A stretch of DNA of 52,135 nucleotides from Paenibacillus senegalensis JC66. Its GTDB lineage: Bacteria; Bacillota; Bacilli; Paenibacillales; NBRC-103111. The notes beneath the pieces are model-generated. The model was given only the letters and a program-made list of their open reading frames with translations. It had not been told where the DNA came from and ran no database searches. A program made the position numbers and the translations under genes. The stretch covers positions 9,936 through 62,070 of the forward strand of contig NZ_HE610967.1 of the NCBI RefSeq assembly GCF_000285515.1, given 5' to 3'. Of this stretch, positions 30,303 through 41,128 are shown one piece after another. How positions within the stretch are numbered: the stretch's first letter is position 1; each line of letters opens with the position of its first letter.

Positions 30303-30635
30303 ATGCAAGCAACGGCAAGTGCAAGATTTATCCGTATTGCTCCGCGCAAAGTTCAGCTGGTAGTTGATCTGATTCGCGGTAAGGAAGTGGGTGAAGCGAT
30401 CGCCATTCTTCGCCACACGCCTAAAGCAGCTTCTCCGGTTGTTGAGAAGATTCTGAACGCTGCGATCGCCAACGCAGAGCATAATCACTCCTTGGATCCC
30501 GAGAAGCTCGTAATTTCACAAGCTTACGTTAACCAAGGACCAACGATGAAACGATTCCGGCCACGTGCTATGGGACGTGCGAGCCGTATTAACAAGCGTA
30601 CGAGCCACATTACTTTAGTGGTATCTGAAAAATAA
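30303..30635 (+). CDS. rplV: 50S ribosomal protein L22
   Basis: The 110-residue exit-tunnel protein begins [20 protein letters not shown]. Its beta-hairpin [19 protein letters not shown] forms the tunnel constriction with L4 and carries no insertion of the kind linked to macrolide resistance. Confidence 0.98.
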   Translation: MQATASARFIRIAPRKVQLVVDLIRGKEVGEAIAILRHTPKAASPVVEKILNAAIANAEHNHSLDPEKLVISQAYVNQGPTMKRFRPRAMGRASRINKRTSHITLVVSEK

Positions 30636-30648
30636 GGAGGGATAACGT

Positions 30649-31311
30649 GTGGGTCAAAAAGTAAGTCCTATCGGACTGAGAGTCGGAATTATCCGCGATT
30701 GGGAATCAAAATGGTATGCTGATAAAGACTACGGTGATTTGCTTCTTGAGGATGTAAAAATCCGCGACTACCTGAAAGGAAAGCTTAAAGATGCTTCCGT
30801 ATCCCGGGTGGAAATCGAAAGAGCAGCTAACCGTGTGAATGTTACTATTCATACCGCTAAGCCTGGTATGGTTATCGGTAAGGGCGGCTCTGAAGTAGAA
30901 GTGATTCGAGCTCACATTGCCAAGCTTTCTAATAAAAAAGTTCACATTAATATTTCTGAAGTCAAACGTCCTGACCTGGATGCTACTTTGGTTGCAGAGA
31001 GCATTGCTCAGCAATTAGAGCGTCGCGTATCTTTCCGTCGCGCTATGAAGCAATCGATTCAAAGATCGATCAGAGCCGGCGCCAAAGGAATCAAAACAGC
31101 AGTCAGCGGACGTCTGGGCGGAGCAGAGATTGCGCGTTCGGAAGGCTATAGCGAAGGAACGGTTCCGCTGCACACTTTGCGTGCAGATATCGACTATGGT
31201 ACTGCTGAAGCACACACTACTTACGGACGGATCGGCGTAAAGGTTTGGATCTATCGTGGGGAAGTTCTTCCGCCTGCCAAGAAGAAGGCTGCAGAGGAAG
31301 GAGGAAACTAA
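30649..31311 (+). CDS. rpsC: 30S ribosomal protein S3
   Basis: This 220-residue protein has an N-terminal KH domain with the [11 protein letters not shown] loop and a C-terminal domain with [20 protein letters not shown]. It forms part of the mRNA entry channel. It uses a GTG start (30649) behind AAGGAGGG. It lies 13 nt after rplV. Confidence 0.98.
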   Translation: MGQKVSPIGLRVGIIRDWESKWYADKDYGDLLLEDVKIRDYLKGKLKDASVSRVEIERAANRVNVTIHTAKPGMVIGKGGSEVEVIRAHIAKLSNKKVHINISEVKRPDLDATLVAESIAQQLERRVSFRRAMKQSIQRSIRAGAKGIKTAVSGRLGGAEIARSEGYSEGTVPLHTLRADIDYGTAEAHTTYGRIGVKVWIYRGEVLPPAKKKAAEEGGN

Positions 31312-31313
31312 TC

Positions 31314-31748
31314 ATGTTAATGCCAAAACGCGTTAAGCACCGCAAAGAGCATCGCGGAAGTATGAAAGGCAGAGCCAAGGGCGGCACGGAGGTCGCTTTC
31401 GGCGAATACGGTTTGCAAGCGCTGGAGCCATCCTGGGTAACCAACCGTCAAATCGAAGCTGCCCGTATTGCGATGACACGTTACATTAAACGTGGTGGTA
31501 AAGTTTGGATCAAGATTTTCCCTTCCAAGCCAATTACTCAAAAGCCTCTTGAGGTTCGTATGGGTAGTGGTAAAGGGAACGTAGAAAAATGGGTTGCAGT
31601 TGTTAAGCCCGGTAAAATTTTGTTTGAATTGGCTGGGGTGAGTGAAGAGGTTGCACGTGAAGCGATGCGCCTGGCGTCCCACAAACTGCCGATCAAAACC
31701 AAGTTTGTGAAACGTGATGAAGTGGGTGGTGAAGCAAATGAAGGCTAG
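31314..31748 (+). CDS. rplP: 50S ribosomal protein L16
   Basis: This is a 144-residue A-site protein, [20 protein letters not shown]. The residues around the hydroxylation/avilamycin-evernimicin loop ([17 protein letters not shown]) are standard. I chose ATG 31314 behind AAGGAGGAA; the frame extends back into rpsC but without a plausible SD. It overlaps rpmC by 11 nt. Confidence 0.97.
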   Translation: MLMPKRVKHRKEHRGSMKGRAKGGTEVAFGEYGLQALEPSWVTNRQIEAARIAMTRYIKRGGKVWIKIFPSKPITQKPLEVRMGSGKGNVEKWVAVVKPGKILFELAGVSEEVAREAMRLASHKLPIKTKFVKRDEVGGEANEG

Positions 31749-31935
31749 TGAATTTCGCAACTTAACCACTGAAGAAATTGAACGGAAAATCGCCAGCTTT
31801 AAGGAAGAATTGTTTAACCTCCGTTTTCAACTGGCTACAGGCCAACTGGATAACCCGACTCAAATCCGTAAAGTGCGTAGAGAGATTGCGCGTGCCAAAA
31901 CCATTTTGCGTGAAAGAGAACTCGGCATTAGCTAA
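31738..31935 (+). CDS. rpmC: 50S ribosomal protein L29
   Basis: This 65-residue two-helix protein lies near the tunnel exit: [21 protein letters not shown] 31738 lies inside the end of rplP after GTGGTGAAG. This is the usual length for the family, so upstream in-frame starts are rejected. Confidence 0.96.
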   Translation: MKASEFRNLTTEEIERKIASFKEELFNLRFQLATGQLDNPTQIRKVRREIARAKTILRERELGIS

Positions 31936-31967
31936 GCTAAACCAGAGACCAGAAAGGAGGATCCTTC

Positions 31968-32231
31968 ATGAGCGAACGTAACGAACGCAAAGTTCAAATC
32001 GGAAAAGTGGTCAGCGATAAAATGGACAAAACCATCGTTGTTGCTGTTGAAACTTATAAAAAGCACTCCTTGTACCACAAACGTATTAAATATACGAAAA
32101 AATTCAAGGCGCATGATGAGAACAACCAAGCCAAAATCGGCGATGTTGTTAAAATTATGGAGACTCGCCCGTTGTCCAAAGACAAGCGTTGGAGACTGGT
32201 TGAAGTTGTAGAAGAAGCTGTTATTATTTAA
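31968..32231 (+). CDS. rpsQ: 30S ribosomal protein S17
   Basis: This 87-residue OB-fold protein binds 16S rRNA early in assembly. It begins [20 protein letters not shown] and has [11 protein letters not shown]-like residues ([18 protein letters not shown]). The SD is AAAGGAGGA. Confidence 0.97.
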   Translation: MSERNERKVQIGKVVSDKMDKTIVVAVETYKKHSLYHKRIKYTKKFKAHDENNQAKIGDVVKIMETRPLSKDKRWRLVEVVEEAVII

Positions 32232-32295
32232 GCCCTGCAAAGAGGCTTTTGCATAAGCAAAGATTTCGAACAAACGAAGGAAGGAGGCCACTCCC

Positions 32296-32664
32296 ATGAT
32301 TCAACCTTTTAGCCGTTTGAAAGTAGCGGACAACTCCGGAGCGAAGCAACTGATGTGTATCCGTATCTTAGGTGGAACTGGACGCCGTGCAGCTAATATC
32401 GGTGATTTAATCGTATGCTCTGTCAAAGAAGCAACACCAGGGGGCGTTGTCAAAAAAGGAGACGTTGTTAGAGCCGTAATCGTACGGACTAAACGCGGAG
32501 CTAGACGTAAAGACGGTTCCTACATCAGCTTTGACGAGAATGCTGCGGTTATCGTAAAAGAAGATAAAGGACCTCGTGGCACCCGTATTTTCGGACCGGT
32601 TGCCCGTGAGCTGCGTGACAAAGACTTTATGAAAATCGTTTCTTTGGCTCCTGAGGTTATCTAA
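32296..32664 (+). CDS. rplN: 50S ribosomal protein L14
   Basis: This 122-residue protein at the subunit interface binds RsfS. It begins [20 protein letters not shown] and ends [11 protein letters not shown]. It is the first gene of the classical spc segment, 64 nt after rpsQ, with SD AAGGAGG. Confidence 0.98.
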   Translation: MIQPFSRLKVADNSGAKQLMCIRILGGTGRRAANIGDLIVCSVKEATPGGVVKKGDVVRAVIVRTKRGARRKDGSYISFDENAAVIVKEDKGPRGTRIFGPVARELRDKDFMKIVSLAPEVI

Positions 32665-32726
32665 CCAAAGCCTCATGACCCGCTTATGCGGATGAACAAA
32701 TCCGTTATTTAGGAGGTGTACTTCAA

Positions 32727-33086
32727 ATGCCGAACCCGAAGAAAAAGAAGCTTGAATCCTACAATAACAATCTCCACGTTAAGAAAGATGACACGGTTTT
32801 TGTTATTACTGGTAAAGATAAAGGGAAGAAAGGCCGCGTGATTGCTGCTTATCCAAGACAAAACCGTGTACTGGTTGAAGGAATCAACATGGTAAAAAAA
32901 CACGCTAAGCCATCCCAACAAAATCCGCAAGGCGGAATCATTACCCAAGAAGCTCCGATCCATGTTTCCAATGTTATGCTGGTAGATCCAAAGAGCGGAA
33001 CCCCAACACGCATTGGTTACAAAGTTCTGGATAATGGGAAAAAAGTACGGATCGCTAAAAAATCCGGAGAAGCTATCGACAAGTAA
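32727..33086 (+). CDS. rplX: 50S ribosomal protein L24
   Basis: This KOW-domain assembly-initiator protein has [20 protein letters not shown] at about 18-37. At 119 residues it is somewhat longer than B. subtilis L24 (103), mainly by a lysine-rich N-terminal extension ([10 protein letters not shown]), and it carries a short extra tail (KSGEAIDK). The SD is AGGAGGTG. Confidence 0.96.
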   Translation: MPNPKKKKLESYNNNLHVKKDDTVFVITGKDKGKKGRVIAAYPRQNRVLVEGINMVKKHAKPSQQNPQGGIITQEAPIHVSNVMLVDPKSGTPTRIGYKVLDNGKKVRIAKKSGEAIDK

Positions 33087-33113
33087 TAATGTGGAAAGGA
33101 GGTACTGGTGAGT

Positions 33114-33656
33114 ATGACAGCAAGACTAAAAGATCGTTTCTTAAATGAAATTACTCCTGCATTAATGCAGAAGTTTAACTATACTACCGTTATGCAAGTT
33201 CCTAAGGTAGAAAAGGTCGTTATCAACATGGGTGTAGGCGATGCTGTAGCTAACTCCAAGGTGCTGGATAGCGCAGTAGAAGACCTGCAAACCATTTCTG
33301 GGCAAAAGCCTATCATTACACGCGCCAAAAAATCGATCGCCGGTTTTAAACTGCGTGAAGGTATGCCGATCGGGGTTAAAGTAACTCTTCGCGGAGAGCG
33401 TATGTATCACTTCCTTGACAAGTTGTTCAACATCTCTTTACCTCGTGTACGGGACTTCCGGGGTGTATCGAACAAAGCGTTTGATGGACGTGGTAACTAC
33501 ACTCTTGGTTTGAGAGAGCAGCTGATTTTCCCGGAAATTGAGTATGATAAAGTAGACAAAACCCGTGGTATGGACGTTGTTATCGTTACTACGGCCCAAA
33601 CAGATGAGGAATCCCGTGAGCTGTTAGCCCAACTGGGAATGCCTTTCGCAAAATAA
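33114..33656 (+). CDS. rplE: 50S ribosomal protein L5
   Basis: The 180-residue central-protuberance protein binds 5S rRNA. It has [20 protein letters not shown] and the C-terminal [13 protein letters not shown] segment. I prefer ATG 33114 (MTARLKDRF, as in relatives) over a GTG at 33108; both are in reach of the SD AAAGGAGGT. Confidence 0.96.
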   Translation: MTARLKDRFLNEITPALMQKFNYTTVMQVPKVEKVVINMGVGDAVANSKVLDSAVEDLQTISGQKPIITRAKKSIAGFKLREGMPIGVKVTLRGERMYHFLDKLFNISLPRVRDFRGVSNKAFDGRGNYTLGLREQLIFPEIEYDKVDKTRGMDVVIVTTAQTDEESRELLAQLGMPFAK

Positions 33657-33688
33657 AAAGCCATTCAGCTATCGGAGGTGGAAAGTAA

Positions 33689-33874
33689 GTGGCAAAAACT
33701 TCAATGATCGTTAAGCAGCGCCGCAAGCCGAAGTTCAAAGTGCAAGCTTATACTCGCTGTGAACGCTGTGGTCGTCCGCATTCCGTTCTACGCAAGTTTA
33801 AAATTTGCAGAATATGTTTCCGTGAATTAGCATACAAAGGCCAGATCCCTGGCGTCAAAAAAGCAAGCTGGTAA
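33689..33874 (+). CDS. rpsN: 30S ribosomal protein S14, zinc-binding type (S14Z)
   Basis: This 61-residue short form has two CxxC pairs, CERC at about 24-27 and CRIC at about 40-43, so it is the zinc-containing housekeeping version. It uses a GTG start (33689) behind CGGAGGTGG. It binds the 30S head late in assembly. Confidence 0.97.
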   Translation: MAKTSMIVKQRRKPKFKVQAYTRCERCGRPHSVLRKFKICRICFRELAYKGQIPGVKKASW

Positions 33875-33903
33875 TCACCTAGTTCGGGAAGGAGGTACGT
33901 AAT

Positions 33904-34302
33904 ATGGTAATGTCAGATCCGATTGCAGATATGCTGACCCGTATCCGCAATGCCAATACCGTTCGTCACGAAACCGTAGAAATTCCGGCATCCAAGATTA
34001 AAAAGGAAATTGCCGAAATTTTGAAAAAAGAAGGTTTCATCCGTGATGCAGAGTATGTTCAAGATAGCAAACAGGGGATCATCCGTCTGTTTTTGAAATA
34101 TGGTCCGAACAACGAGAGAGTTATTACTGGCTTGAAGCGTATCAGCAAGCCAGGCCTGCGAGTGTATTCCAAGAGCCAGGATGTGCCTAAGGTTCTGGGC
34201 GGACTCGGATTGGCGATTATTTCTACTCCTCGCGGCATTATGACGGACAAAGAAGCCCGTCAATCCAATGCCGGTGGAGAAGTTATCTGCTACGTTTGGT
34301 AA
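33904..34302 (+). CDS. rpsH: 30S ribosomal protein S8
   Basis: This is a 132-residue central-domain assembly protein with [18 protein letters not shown] and the RNA-binding [12 protein letters not shown] segment. ATG 33904 is spaced correctly from GGAGG; a second in-frame ATG lies six bases later. S8 represses spc genes in E. coli; no S8-site mimic was identified here. Confidence 0.97.
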   Translation: MVMSDPIADMLTRIRNANTVRHETVEIPASKIKKEIAEILKKEGFIRDAEYVQDSKQGIIRLFLKYGPNNERVITGLKRISKPGLRVYSKSQDVPKVLGGLGLAIISTPRGIMTDKEARQSNAGGEVICYVW

Positions 34303-34338
34303 GAATGTTCTTTTTTTGATTAGAATGGAGGTGCACAC

Positions 34339-34881
34339 ATGTCTCGAGTCGGACGCAAACCGATCGCAGTTCCTAGTGGCGTAACAGTAACTTTGGACAA
34401 TTCCGTAATTACGGTAAAAGGCCCTAAAGGAACTCTAACCCGCGAACTGCACAAAGATATGAAGATTACTATTGAAGACAGCAACATTTCTGTTGAACGT
34501 CCTTCAGACAATAAATTACACCGCTCCTTACACGGAACTACCCGAACTGTGGTGGCTAACATGATCAACGGAGTAACGGACGGATATGTTAAATCACTAG
34601 AGCTGGTTGGGGTAGGTTATCGTGCAAACAAAAGCGGTAATAAACTGGTGCTTAACGTGGGTTACTCCCACCCGGTAGAAATTCAGCCTGAGGACGGAAT
34701 TGAATTCGAAGTTCCTTCTAACACAAAAGTTATTGTTAAAGGAATTGACAAAGAGCGCGTTGGTGCAGTAGCTGCTGAAGTTCGCTCCGTACGTTTGCCT
34801 GAGCCGTATAAAGGCAAAGGAATCAAGTACGAAGGTGAACGCATCCTTCGCAAAGAAGGTAAAGCCGGTAAGAAAAAGTAA
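34339..34881 (+). CDS. rplF: 50S ribosomal protein L6
   Basis: This is a 180-residue protein near the GTPase centre with the usual two repeats: [17 protein letters not shown] and, late, [20 protein letters not shown]. The SD is TGGAGGTG. Confidence 0.98.
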   Translation: MSRVGRKPIAVPSGVTVTLDNSVITVKGPKGTLTRELHKDMKITIEDSNISVERPSDNKLHRSLHGTTRTVVANMINGVTDGYVKSLELVGVGYRANKSGNKLVLNVGYSHPVEIQPEDGIEFEVPSNTKVIVKGIDKERVGAVAAEVRSVRLPEPYKGKGIKYEGERILRKEGKAGKKK

Positions 34882-34926
34882 GTTAGCTAAAGCTTGCTAA
34901 TTGACGGAAAGGAGTTGACTATTCGG

Positions 34927-35295
34927 ATGATTACAAAACCTGATAAAAATCAAGCTCGTTTGAAAAGACATCTTCGGGTCCGGAAAAAAATTCAAGGCAC
35001 TACGGAACGTCCGCGCCTGAGTATTTTCAGATCCTCTAAACATATGTATGCTCAAGTCATTGACGATATCAAAGGAGTAACCATCGCATCCGCCTCCACT
35101 TTGGACAGCGAGCTGAAGGAAGGAATCGGAAACGGTGGAAATGCTGAAGCCGCCCGTAAAGTTGGAGAACTGGTTGCGAAGCGTGCTAAAGCTAACGGAA
35201 TCGAGAAAGTTGTATTTGACCGCGGAGGATATCTTTATCATGGTCGTGTGCAGGCTCTTGCTGATGCAGCTAGGGAAGCAGGACTTGAATTCTAA
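34927..35295 (+). CDS. rplR: 50S ribosomal protein L18
   Basis: This 122-residue protein escorts 5S rRNA to the 50S. It has [15 protein letters not shown] and [21 protein letters not shown] chose ATG 34927 because it gives the family length; the SD AAAGGAG lies about 12 nt upstream, a long spacing. A TTG 12 bases earlier is too close to the SD. Confidence 0.94.
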   Translation: MITKPDKNQARLKRHLRVRKKIQGTTERPRLSIFRSSKHMYAQVIDDIKGVTIASASTLDSELKEGIGNGGNAEAARKVGELVAKRAKANGIEKVVFDRGGYLYHGRVQALADAAREAGLEF

Positions 35296-35328
35296 TCCGC
35301 AAATCACCTAATAAGGAGGTAAAAAGAC

Positions 35329-35826
35329 TTGCGTGTAGATCCCAACACTTTAGAACTTAAAGACAAAACCGTTCACATCAACCGTGTTGCTAAAGTTGTA
35401 AAAGGCGGGCGCCGTTTCAGCTTCAGCGCATTGGTCGTTGTCGGAGACGAAAACGGCTGGGTTGGTGCAGGTATCGGCAAGGCTTCGGAAGTTGGAGATG
35501 CGATTCGTAAAGGCATCGAAGACGCTAAGAAAAACTTGATTTATGTACCGTTGGTTAAAACAACAATTCCTCACCTGGTGGTCGGAAGATTCGGTGCAGG
35601 CAAAGTGTTGTTGAAGCCAGCAGCACAAGGTACAGGAGTTATTGCCGGCGGCCCCGTGCGTGCTGTTCTTGAATTGGCGGGCGTAGGCGATATCCTGACG
35701 AAATCTCTGGGTTCTTCTAACTCCATCAACATGGTTAATGCTACTCTGGAAGGATTGCAGCGTTTGAAGAAAGCCGAAGATGTTGCTAAGCTCCGGGGTA
35801 AAACAGTTGAAGAGCTATTAGGTTAG
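35329..35826 (+). CDS. rpsE: 30S ribosomal protein S5
   Basis: This 165-residue protein affects decoding accuracy and helicase function at the mRNA entry. It has [24 protein letters not shown] (first part is the spectinomycin loop, with wild-type residues) and [19 protein letters not shown]. It starts with TTG at 35329 behind AAGGAGGT. Confidence 0.97.
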   Translation: MRVDPNTLELKDKTVHINRVAKVVKGGRRFSFSALVVVGDENGWVGAGIGKASEVGDAIRKGIEDAKKNLIYVPLVKTTIPHLVVGRFGAGKVLLKPAAQGTGVIAGGPVRAVLELAGVGDILTKSLGSSNSINMVNATLEGLQRLKKAEDVAKLRGKTVEELLG

Positions 35827-35837
35827 GAGGGGAAACG

Positions 35838-36026
35838 ATGGCCAAGCAATTAGAAATCACCCTCAAGCGCAGCTTAATTGGACGTCCTCAGGATCAACGC
35901 GTGACCGTAAACACATTAGGATTGCGTAAAGTCAATCATAGTGTCGTTCAACCGGACAATGCTTCGATCCGTGGTATGGTTAATAAGGTCAGCCATCTGG
36001 TGGCTGTTAAAGAAATTGAAGGGTAA
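35838..36026 (+). CDS. rpmD: 50S ribosomal protein L30
   Basis: This is a 62-residue small protein: [20 protein letters not shown] and [15 protein letters not shown] are family hallmarks. It lies 11 nt after rpsE, with the SD AGGAGGGG overlapping the rpsE stop region. Confidence 0.97.
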   Translation: MAKQLEITLKRSLIGRPQDQRVTVNTLGLRKVNHSVVQPDNASIRGMVNKVSHLVAVKEIEG

Positions 36027-36085
36027 CATTTTGGTCTGTGATACTTTCTCACAGGTTAAGCAAAATCTATAAGGAGGTGCACACG

Positions 36086-36526
36086 ATGAAATTGCACGAA
36101 CTGAGTCCCGCTCCTGGATCCCGCAAAGTAAGAAAACGTGTGGGCCGCGGTATTGCAACGGGGAACGGTAAGACTTCCGGAAGAGGTCATAAAGGGCAAA
36201 ATTCTCGTTCCGGCGGTGGCGTTCGTCCGGGATTTGAAGGTGGACAAAATCCTCTTTACCGTAGACTGCCTAAGCGTGGTTTCACTAACTTCACTCGTAA
36301 AGAGTACGCCGTAGTTAACCTCGACCGCTTGAACGACTTTGCAGAAGGCACAGAAGTTACACCGGAAACTTTGCTGTCTTCCGGTATCGTTAAAAATTCC
36401 TTAGACGGAATTAAGATTTTGGGTAACGGTGATCTGAACGTGAAGCTAACCGTGAAAGCAAACAAGTTTTCTAAATCTGCGGTGGAAAAAATTGAAGCTG
36501 CCGGTGGTAAAACCGAGGTGATTTAA
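36086..36526 (+). CDS. rplO: 50S ribosomal protein L15
   Basis: This 146-residue protein has a Gly/Arg-rich N-terminal extension ([20 protein letters not shown]) that threads through 23S rRNA. The start [14 protein letters not shown] is at ATG 36086 behind AAGGAGGTG. It overlaps secY by one base (TAATG). Confidence 0.97.
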   Translation: MKLHELSPAPGSRKVRKRVGRGIATGNGKTSGRGHKGQNSRSGGGVRPGFEGGQNPLYRRLPKRGFTNFTRKEYAVVNLDRLNDFAEGTEVTPETLLSSGIVKNSLDGIKILGNGDLNVKLTVKANKFSKSAVEKIEAAGGKTEVI

Positions 36527-37824
36527 TGTTTAAGACCATATCAAACATCATGAAAGTAGAGGATCTTCGTAGAAGGATCCTGTTTACTCTTCTCGTTCTG
36601 ATTGTCTATCGTATTGGGGTTTTCATTCCAGTCCCCAATATCGATACCAACATTTTATCGGCAGTAGATCGGCAGCAAGCGGATATTTTTGGTTTAATGA
36701 ACACCTTCTCTGGAGGAGCTTTGTTCCAATTCTCTATTTTTGCGATGGGGATATTCCCGTACATTACCGCATCCATCATCGTGCAGTTGCTCTCTATGGA
36801 TGTCATCCCTAAATTTGCCCAATGGGCAAAGGAAGGCGAGGTAGGAAGGAAGAAGCTGACTCAATTCACAAGATACGGAACTATCGTTCTCGGTTTAATT
36901 CAAGCTTTCGGGATGTCCATTGGATTTAATGGAATGATTCCTGGGCTGGTTATCGATCCGAGCTTTACTACGTACCTTATGATTGCTATTGTCTTGACAG
37001 GTGGTACAGCATTCTTGATGTGGCTGGGTGAGCAAATTACCGAGCACGGGATCGGAAACGGAATTTCGATTCTGATCTTTGCAGGGATTGTTGCCGGAAT
37101 TCCGACTATGGCCCAGACGCTTTATCTGGACTTGTTCGTTGACGCCGGAGACGCTCTGTTCCTTAACATTGTGAAGGCTATCATCATTGTTGCTGTTGTG
37201 ATCCTGGTCGTTATCGGGGTTATCTTTGTGCAGCAAGGGGTTCGTAAAATTACGGTACAGTATGCTAAAAGAGTAGTTGGACGTAAGATGTACGGCGGAC
37301 AATCGACGCATATTCCGTTGAAAGTAAATGCCGCGGGGGTAATTCCCGTCATCTTTGCTTCCTCTTTGCTTCTGTTCCCGGGTACAATCGCTCAGTTCTG
37401 GCCACATAACGTAGTGGCTCAATGGGTTACGACCAATCTGGCGATGACTGCACCGCTGGGTATGGTGCTCTATGTGCTGTTAATTATCGGATTTACGTAC
37501 TTCTATACCTTCGTTCAAATCAATCCTGTGCAGATGGCTGATCAGATGAAGAAGAACGGTGGTTATATTCCAGGGATTCGCCCAGGAAAAACGACTTCAA
37601 CTTATCTTACCCGTGTTTTGAATAGAATTACCTTGTCAGGTGCTCTTTTCTTGGCAGCTATTTCTGTTCTTCCGCTCATTTTGGGTGGTCTTGCGGGTCT
37701 TCCGGCTAACATTCAAATTGGCGGGACATCAATTCTGATCGTGGTGGGGGTTGCTCTCGAAACGATGAAGCAAATCGAAAGCCAGCTGATCAAGCGCCAT
37801 TACAAAGGGTTTATTAACAAGTAG
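36526..37824 (+). CDS. secY: Preprotein translocase channel SecY
   Basis: This is the 432-residue channel protein with about ten hydrophobic segments, the first starting at RRRILFTLLVLIVYRIGVFI. The plug region around NTFSGGALFQFSIFAMGIFPYI and the cytosolic loop with RYGGQ-like MYGGQSTHIPLKVN are intact. It acts with SecE (encoded at 10132) and SecG. It is translationally coupled to rplO. Confidence 0.98.
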   Translation: MFKTISNIMKVEDLRRRILFTLLVLIVYRIGVFIPVPNIDTNILSAVDRQQADIFGLMNTFSGGALFQFSIFAMGIFPYITASIIVQLLSMDVIPKFAQWAKEGEVGRKKLTQFTRYGTIVLGLIQAFGMSIGFNGMIPGLVIDPSFTTYLMIAIVLTGGTAFLMWLGEQITEHGIGNGISILIFAGIVAGIPTMAQTLYLDLFVDAGDALFLNIVKAIIIVAVVILVVIGVIFVQQGVRKITVQYAKRVVGRKMYGGQSTHIPLKVNAAGVIPVIFASSLLLFPGTIAQFWPHNVVAQWVTTNLAMTAPLGMVLYVLLIIGFTYFYTFVQINPVQMADQMKKNGGYIPGIRPGKTTSTYLTRVLNRITLSGALFLAAISVLPLILGGLAGLPANIQIGGTSILIVVGVALETMKQIESQLIKRHYKGFINK

Positions 37825-37913
37825 TCAGATTGTGCCATAAGCACACTTAGCAGACCTACGATGATCTCTCGGCAGGTTGTCGTTTGTCTGTCACTTCAGG
37901 GAGGTTACACGAA

Positions 37914-38564
37914 GTGAACATTTTATTTATGGGTCCTCCTGGAGCTGGGAAGGGAACTCAGGCCGAACGGATCGTTTCTGAGTTCAACATTCCCCACATT
38001 TCGACCGGTGATGCTTTTCGCTTAGCCAAAAGCCAAGGTACTCCGCTCGGCTTGGAAGCTCAAAAATATATGGACCAAGGTTTATATGTACCCGATGACA
38101 TTACGATCGGGATTGTACGGGAAAGACTTCAGCAACCCGATTGTGAACAAGGCTTTTTGCTTGACGGCTTTCCAAGAACGACTGCACAAGCCGAAGCATT
38201 AGACGAGATTATGAAGTCTCTGGGCAGAGAACTGAACCACGTGATTAACTTGAAGGTAGATCGCGATCTGCTGCTGGCCCGATTGACCGGACGGAGAATT
38301 TGCAAATCTTGTGGATCCACTTATCACGTTATGTTTAATCCACCTCAGGTTGATGGGGTTTGTGATAAATGCCAGGGTGAGCTGTATCAGCGAACCGATG
38401 ATAACGCGGAAAAAGTGGGGACTCGCTTGGACGAGTATGTAACCAAAACCGCCCCTTTGCTGGAATACTATGAGGCTAAGGGAATTCTTCGCCAGGTTGA
38501 TGGGGAGAAGGAAATTGATGCTGTATCTCAGGAAATCCAATCTCTTTTGAGAGGGAAGGCCTAA
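37914..38564 (+). CDS. adk: Adenylate kinase, zinc-lid type
   Basis: This enzyme interconverts ATP + AMP and 2 ADP. The 216-residue protein has the P-loop [12 protein letters not shown], the AMP site DGFPRTTAQ, and a long LID with four Cys (CKSC and CDKC) that binds structural zinc, as in Gram-positive enzymes. GTG 37914 is chosen because GGGAGG precedes it and [10 protein letters not shown] is the family start. Its stop overlaps map by one base. Confidence 0.97.
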   Translation: MNILFMGPPGAGKGTQAERIVSEFNIPHISTGDAFRLAKSQGTPLGLEAQKYMDQGLYVPDDITIGIVRERLQQPDCEQGFLLDGFPRTTAQAEALDEIMKSLGRELNHVINLKVDRDLLLARLTGRRICKSCGSTYHVMFNPPQVDGVCDKCQGELYQRTDDNAEKVGTRLDEYVTKTAPLLEYYEAKGILRQVDGEKEIDAVSQEIQSLLRGKA

Positions 38565-39316
38565 TGATTGTTTGCAAGTCTAAATCAGAGCTGGAACTAA
38601 TGAGGGAAGCCGGAAGGATTGTTGCGGAAACCCACCGTTTGCTTTCCAAAGCCATTCAGCCTGGAATTACGACTAAAGAGTTGGATACCATTGCAGAAAA
38701 CTTTATTCGCAGCCAGGGGGCGACGCCTTCTTTTAAAGGCTACAATGGCTTTCCAGGCAGTATCTGTGCTTCAGTCAACGAGGAATTGGTTCATGGGATA
38801 CCCGGTCGAAGAAAACTTAACTCAGGCGACATCATCAGTATTGATATCGGAGCGTACTATCAAGGCTATCATGGTGATTCGGCGTGGACATATCCGGTCG
38901 GAGAGATTTCCCCTACCGCTCAGAAGCTTCTGGAGGTAACGGAAAAATCGCTGTATGCCGGGCTGGCGGAAGCTAAGCCTGATGCCCGCTTGTTTACCCT
39001 ATCGCACGCTATTCAGCGTACGGTAGAAGAAGAAGGATTTTCTATAGTTCGGGAATATGTTGGACACGGAATTGGTGCCAATCTTCATGAAGAACCGCAA
39101 ATTCCCAATTACGGGGTGCCCCACCGTGGCCCACGATTAAAGCCCGGCATGGTCTTGGCAATCGAACCAATGGTGAATGTAGGAGAGCGTTACGTGAAGA
39201 CATTAGAGGACAACTGGACGGTTGTAACGGTGGACGGATCTTATTGCGCACACTTCGAGCATACCATTGCCATCACGGAAGAGGGTTATGAGATCCTGAC
39301 CAAGACAGGATTGTAG
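38564..39316 (+). CDS. map: Methionine aminopeptidase, type I
   Basis: This 250-residue dimetal enzyme removes the initiator Met. The metal ligands lie in [18 protein letters not shown] (two Asp), [12 protein letters not shown] (His), AIEPMVNVG (Glu) and the late EHT (Glu). There is no N-terminal zinc-finger extension. It is coupled to adk by TAATG. Confidence 0.97.
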   Translation: MIVCKSKSELELMREAGRIVAETHRLLSKAIQPGITTKELDTIAENFIRSQGATPSFKGYNGFPGSICASVNEELVHGIPGRRKLNSGDIISIDIGAYYQGYHGDSAWTYPVGEISPTAQKLLEVTEKSLYAGLAEAKPDARLFTLSHAIQRTVEEEGFSIVREYVGHGIGANLHEEPQIPNYGVPHRGPRLKPGMVLAIEPMVNVGERYVKTLEDNWTVVTVDGSYCAHFEHTIAITEEGYEILTKTGL

Positions 39317-39324
39317 GTGAAAAT

Positions 39325-39603
39325 GTGGAGATGGTCACTGAGCCCCAACTTGGACAGATTGTTGAAATCTTGCGCGGCCGCGAGGCGGGAAGCTTTGCGG
39401 TGATCATCAGAATAGAAGATGAACGGTTCGTCTGGATTGCTGATGGACGCAAGAGAAAATTTGACCGTCCGAAGAAGAAAAACCGGCTCCATCTTAGATT
39501 GTACGATACAATCAATACAGAGGTAGCAGATAGTTTAAGGGAAACCGGGCGCGTGACCAATGGAAAGTTACGGTTTGCGCTAACTAAATTTTCACAAGAC
39601 TGA
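39325..39603 (+). CDS. KOW-domain RNA-binding protein (YbzG-like)
   Basis: This is a 92-residue basic protein with a KOW motif near the N-terminus (LGQIVEILRGREAGSFAVII) and a basic RKRKFDRPKKKNR segment. It resembles the L14e/L6e-like YbzG proteins found between map and infA in Bacillales; the function is unknown, probably ribosome-linked from its context. GTG 39325 fits the SD AGGTGA; ATG 39331 is an alternative. Confidence 0.88.
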   Translation: MEMVTEPQLGQIVEILRGREAGSFAVIIRIEDERFVWIADGRKRKFDRPKKKNRLHLRLYDTINTEVADSLRETGRVTNGKLRFALTKFSQD

Positions 39604-39624
39604 ATGCATGGAAGGAGAATGATT

Positions 39625-39843
39625 GTGGCCAAAGAAGATGTTATTGAGGTGGAAGGTACTGTAATTGAGCCTCTTCCTAACGCCATGTTCAAGGTAGAGC
39701 TGGAGAATGGTCATAAAATTCTGGCTCACGTTTCGGGTAAAATTCGTATGCATTTCATTCGTATTTTGCCTGGTGACAAGGTTACGGTAGAGCTGTCCCC
39801 TTACGATTTAACAAGAGGACGGATCACGTACCGCTACAAATAA
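39625..39843 (+). CDS. infA: Translation initiation factor IF-1
   Basis: This is a 72-residue OB-fold protein that blocks the A site during initiation: [18 protein letters not shown] and [20 protein letters not shown]. The GTG at 39625 gives the exact family length and is seven bases from the SD AAGGAG; an ATG six bases upstream is too close to it. Confidence 0.96.
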   Translation: MAKEDVIEVEGTVIEPLPNAMFKVELENGHKILAHVSGKIRMHFIRILPGDKVTVELSPYDLTRGRITYRYK

Positions 39844-39881
39844 CTTGCAGCATGCCCGCTAAGAATAGTTTTTTGCAGTAA

Positions 39882-40202
<321 letters not shown>

Positions 40203-40214
40203 GGAGGTGCACAA

Positions 40215-40583
40215 ATGGCTCGTATAGCTGGAGTTGACTTGCCTCGCGATAAGCGAGTAGAGATTGCCCTGACATATATTTTCGGTATCGGCAGAACGAC
40301 TTCTCAAAAGATTTTAAGCACAACAGGTGTTAACCCTGAAACTCGCGTCCGCGACCTGACTGAAGATGAAGTGAGCAAGCTGCGTGAAGCGATCGATAAA
40401 ACGGTTAAAGTTGAAGGAGACCTGCGCCGCGAGATTTCCTTGAACATCAAACGGTTGATTGAGATCGGTTCTTACCGTGGAATCCGTCATCGCCGCAGTC
40501 TGCCTGTTAGAGGCCAACGCACTAAAACAAATGCACGGACACGTAAAGGTCCTCGTCGTACCGTAGCTAATAAGAAGAAATAA
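40215..40583 (+). CDS. rpsM: 30S ribosomal protein S13
   Basis: The 122-residue head protein forms bridges to L5. It begins [20 protein letters not shown] and ends with the basic [20 protein letters not shown] tail that touches P-site tRNA. It lies 12 nt after rpmJ. Confidence 0.98.
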   Translation: MARIAGVDLPRDKRVEIALTYIFGIGRTTSQKILSTTGVNPETRVRDLTEDEVSKLREAIDKTVKVEGDLRREISLNIKRLIEIGSYRGIRHRRSLPVRGQRTKTNARTRKGPRRTVANKKK

Positions 40584-40601
40584 TAAGGGGGGATAATTCG
40601 A

Positions 40602-41000
40602 ATGGCTAGACCTAAAACAAAAGTAGCTCGTACTAAACGTCGTGATCGTAAAAATATTGAGTCCGGAGTAGCTCATATCCGTTCCACATTTAACAATACG
40701 ATTGTTACGATTACAGATCCGCACGGAAACGCAATTTCTTGGGCAAGTTCAGGTAACCTGGGCTTCAAAGGTTCCCGTAAAAGCACTCCCTTCGCTGCTC
40801 AAATGGCCGCAGAATCTGCTGCAAAAACAGCTATGGAGCACGGGATGAAGGCTGTAGAAGTTATGGTTAAAGGTCCGGGAGCCGGCCGTGAAGCAGCTAT
40901 TCGTTCTTTGCAGGCTGCAGGACTGGAAGTTAATCTCATCAAAGACGTCACACCTATTCCTCACAACGGTTGCCGTCCGCCTAAACGTCGTCGCGTCTAA
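40602..41000 (+). CDS. rpsK: 30S ribosomal protein S11
   Basis: This is a 132-residue platform protein: [20 protein letters not shown] and, at the end, [18 protein letters not shown]. It lies 18 nt after rpsM. Confidence 0.98.
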   Translation: MARPKTKVARTKRRDRKNIESGVAHIRSTFNNTIVTITDPHGNAISWASSGNLGFKGSRKSTPFAAQMAAESAAKTAMEHGMKAVEVMVKGPGAGREAAIRSLQAAGLEVNLIKDVTPIPHNGCRPPKRRRV

Positions 41001-41014
41001 TTCATGAACGTGAA

Positions 41015-41077
41015 GTAGTATAAATATCCTCCACATGTGAATAATGGAGTTGAAGGATAGGCATACTACGTGTTTTT
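41015..41077 (+). terminator. Attenuator-like hairpin in the rpoA leader
   Basis: GTAGTAT (41015-41021) pairs with ATACTAC (41063-41069). Inside it, TATCCT (41025-41030) pairs with AGGATA (41054-41059) and CCA (41031-41033) with TGG (41045-41047). A run of five T (41073-41077) follows after GTG. It lies in the 128-nt gap between rpsK and rpoA, about 50 nt before the rpoA start. Confidence 0.5.
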
Positions 41078-41128
41078 ATGTTTATCGGGTATCCAGTGGA
41101 AACGACGTTTCGAAGGAGGGTAAACTTA

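Noticed and set aside
31245-31313. Upstream extension of rplP into rpsC
   Set aside because: No SD, and 144 residues from ATG 31314 is the exact family length.
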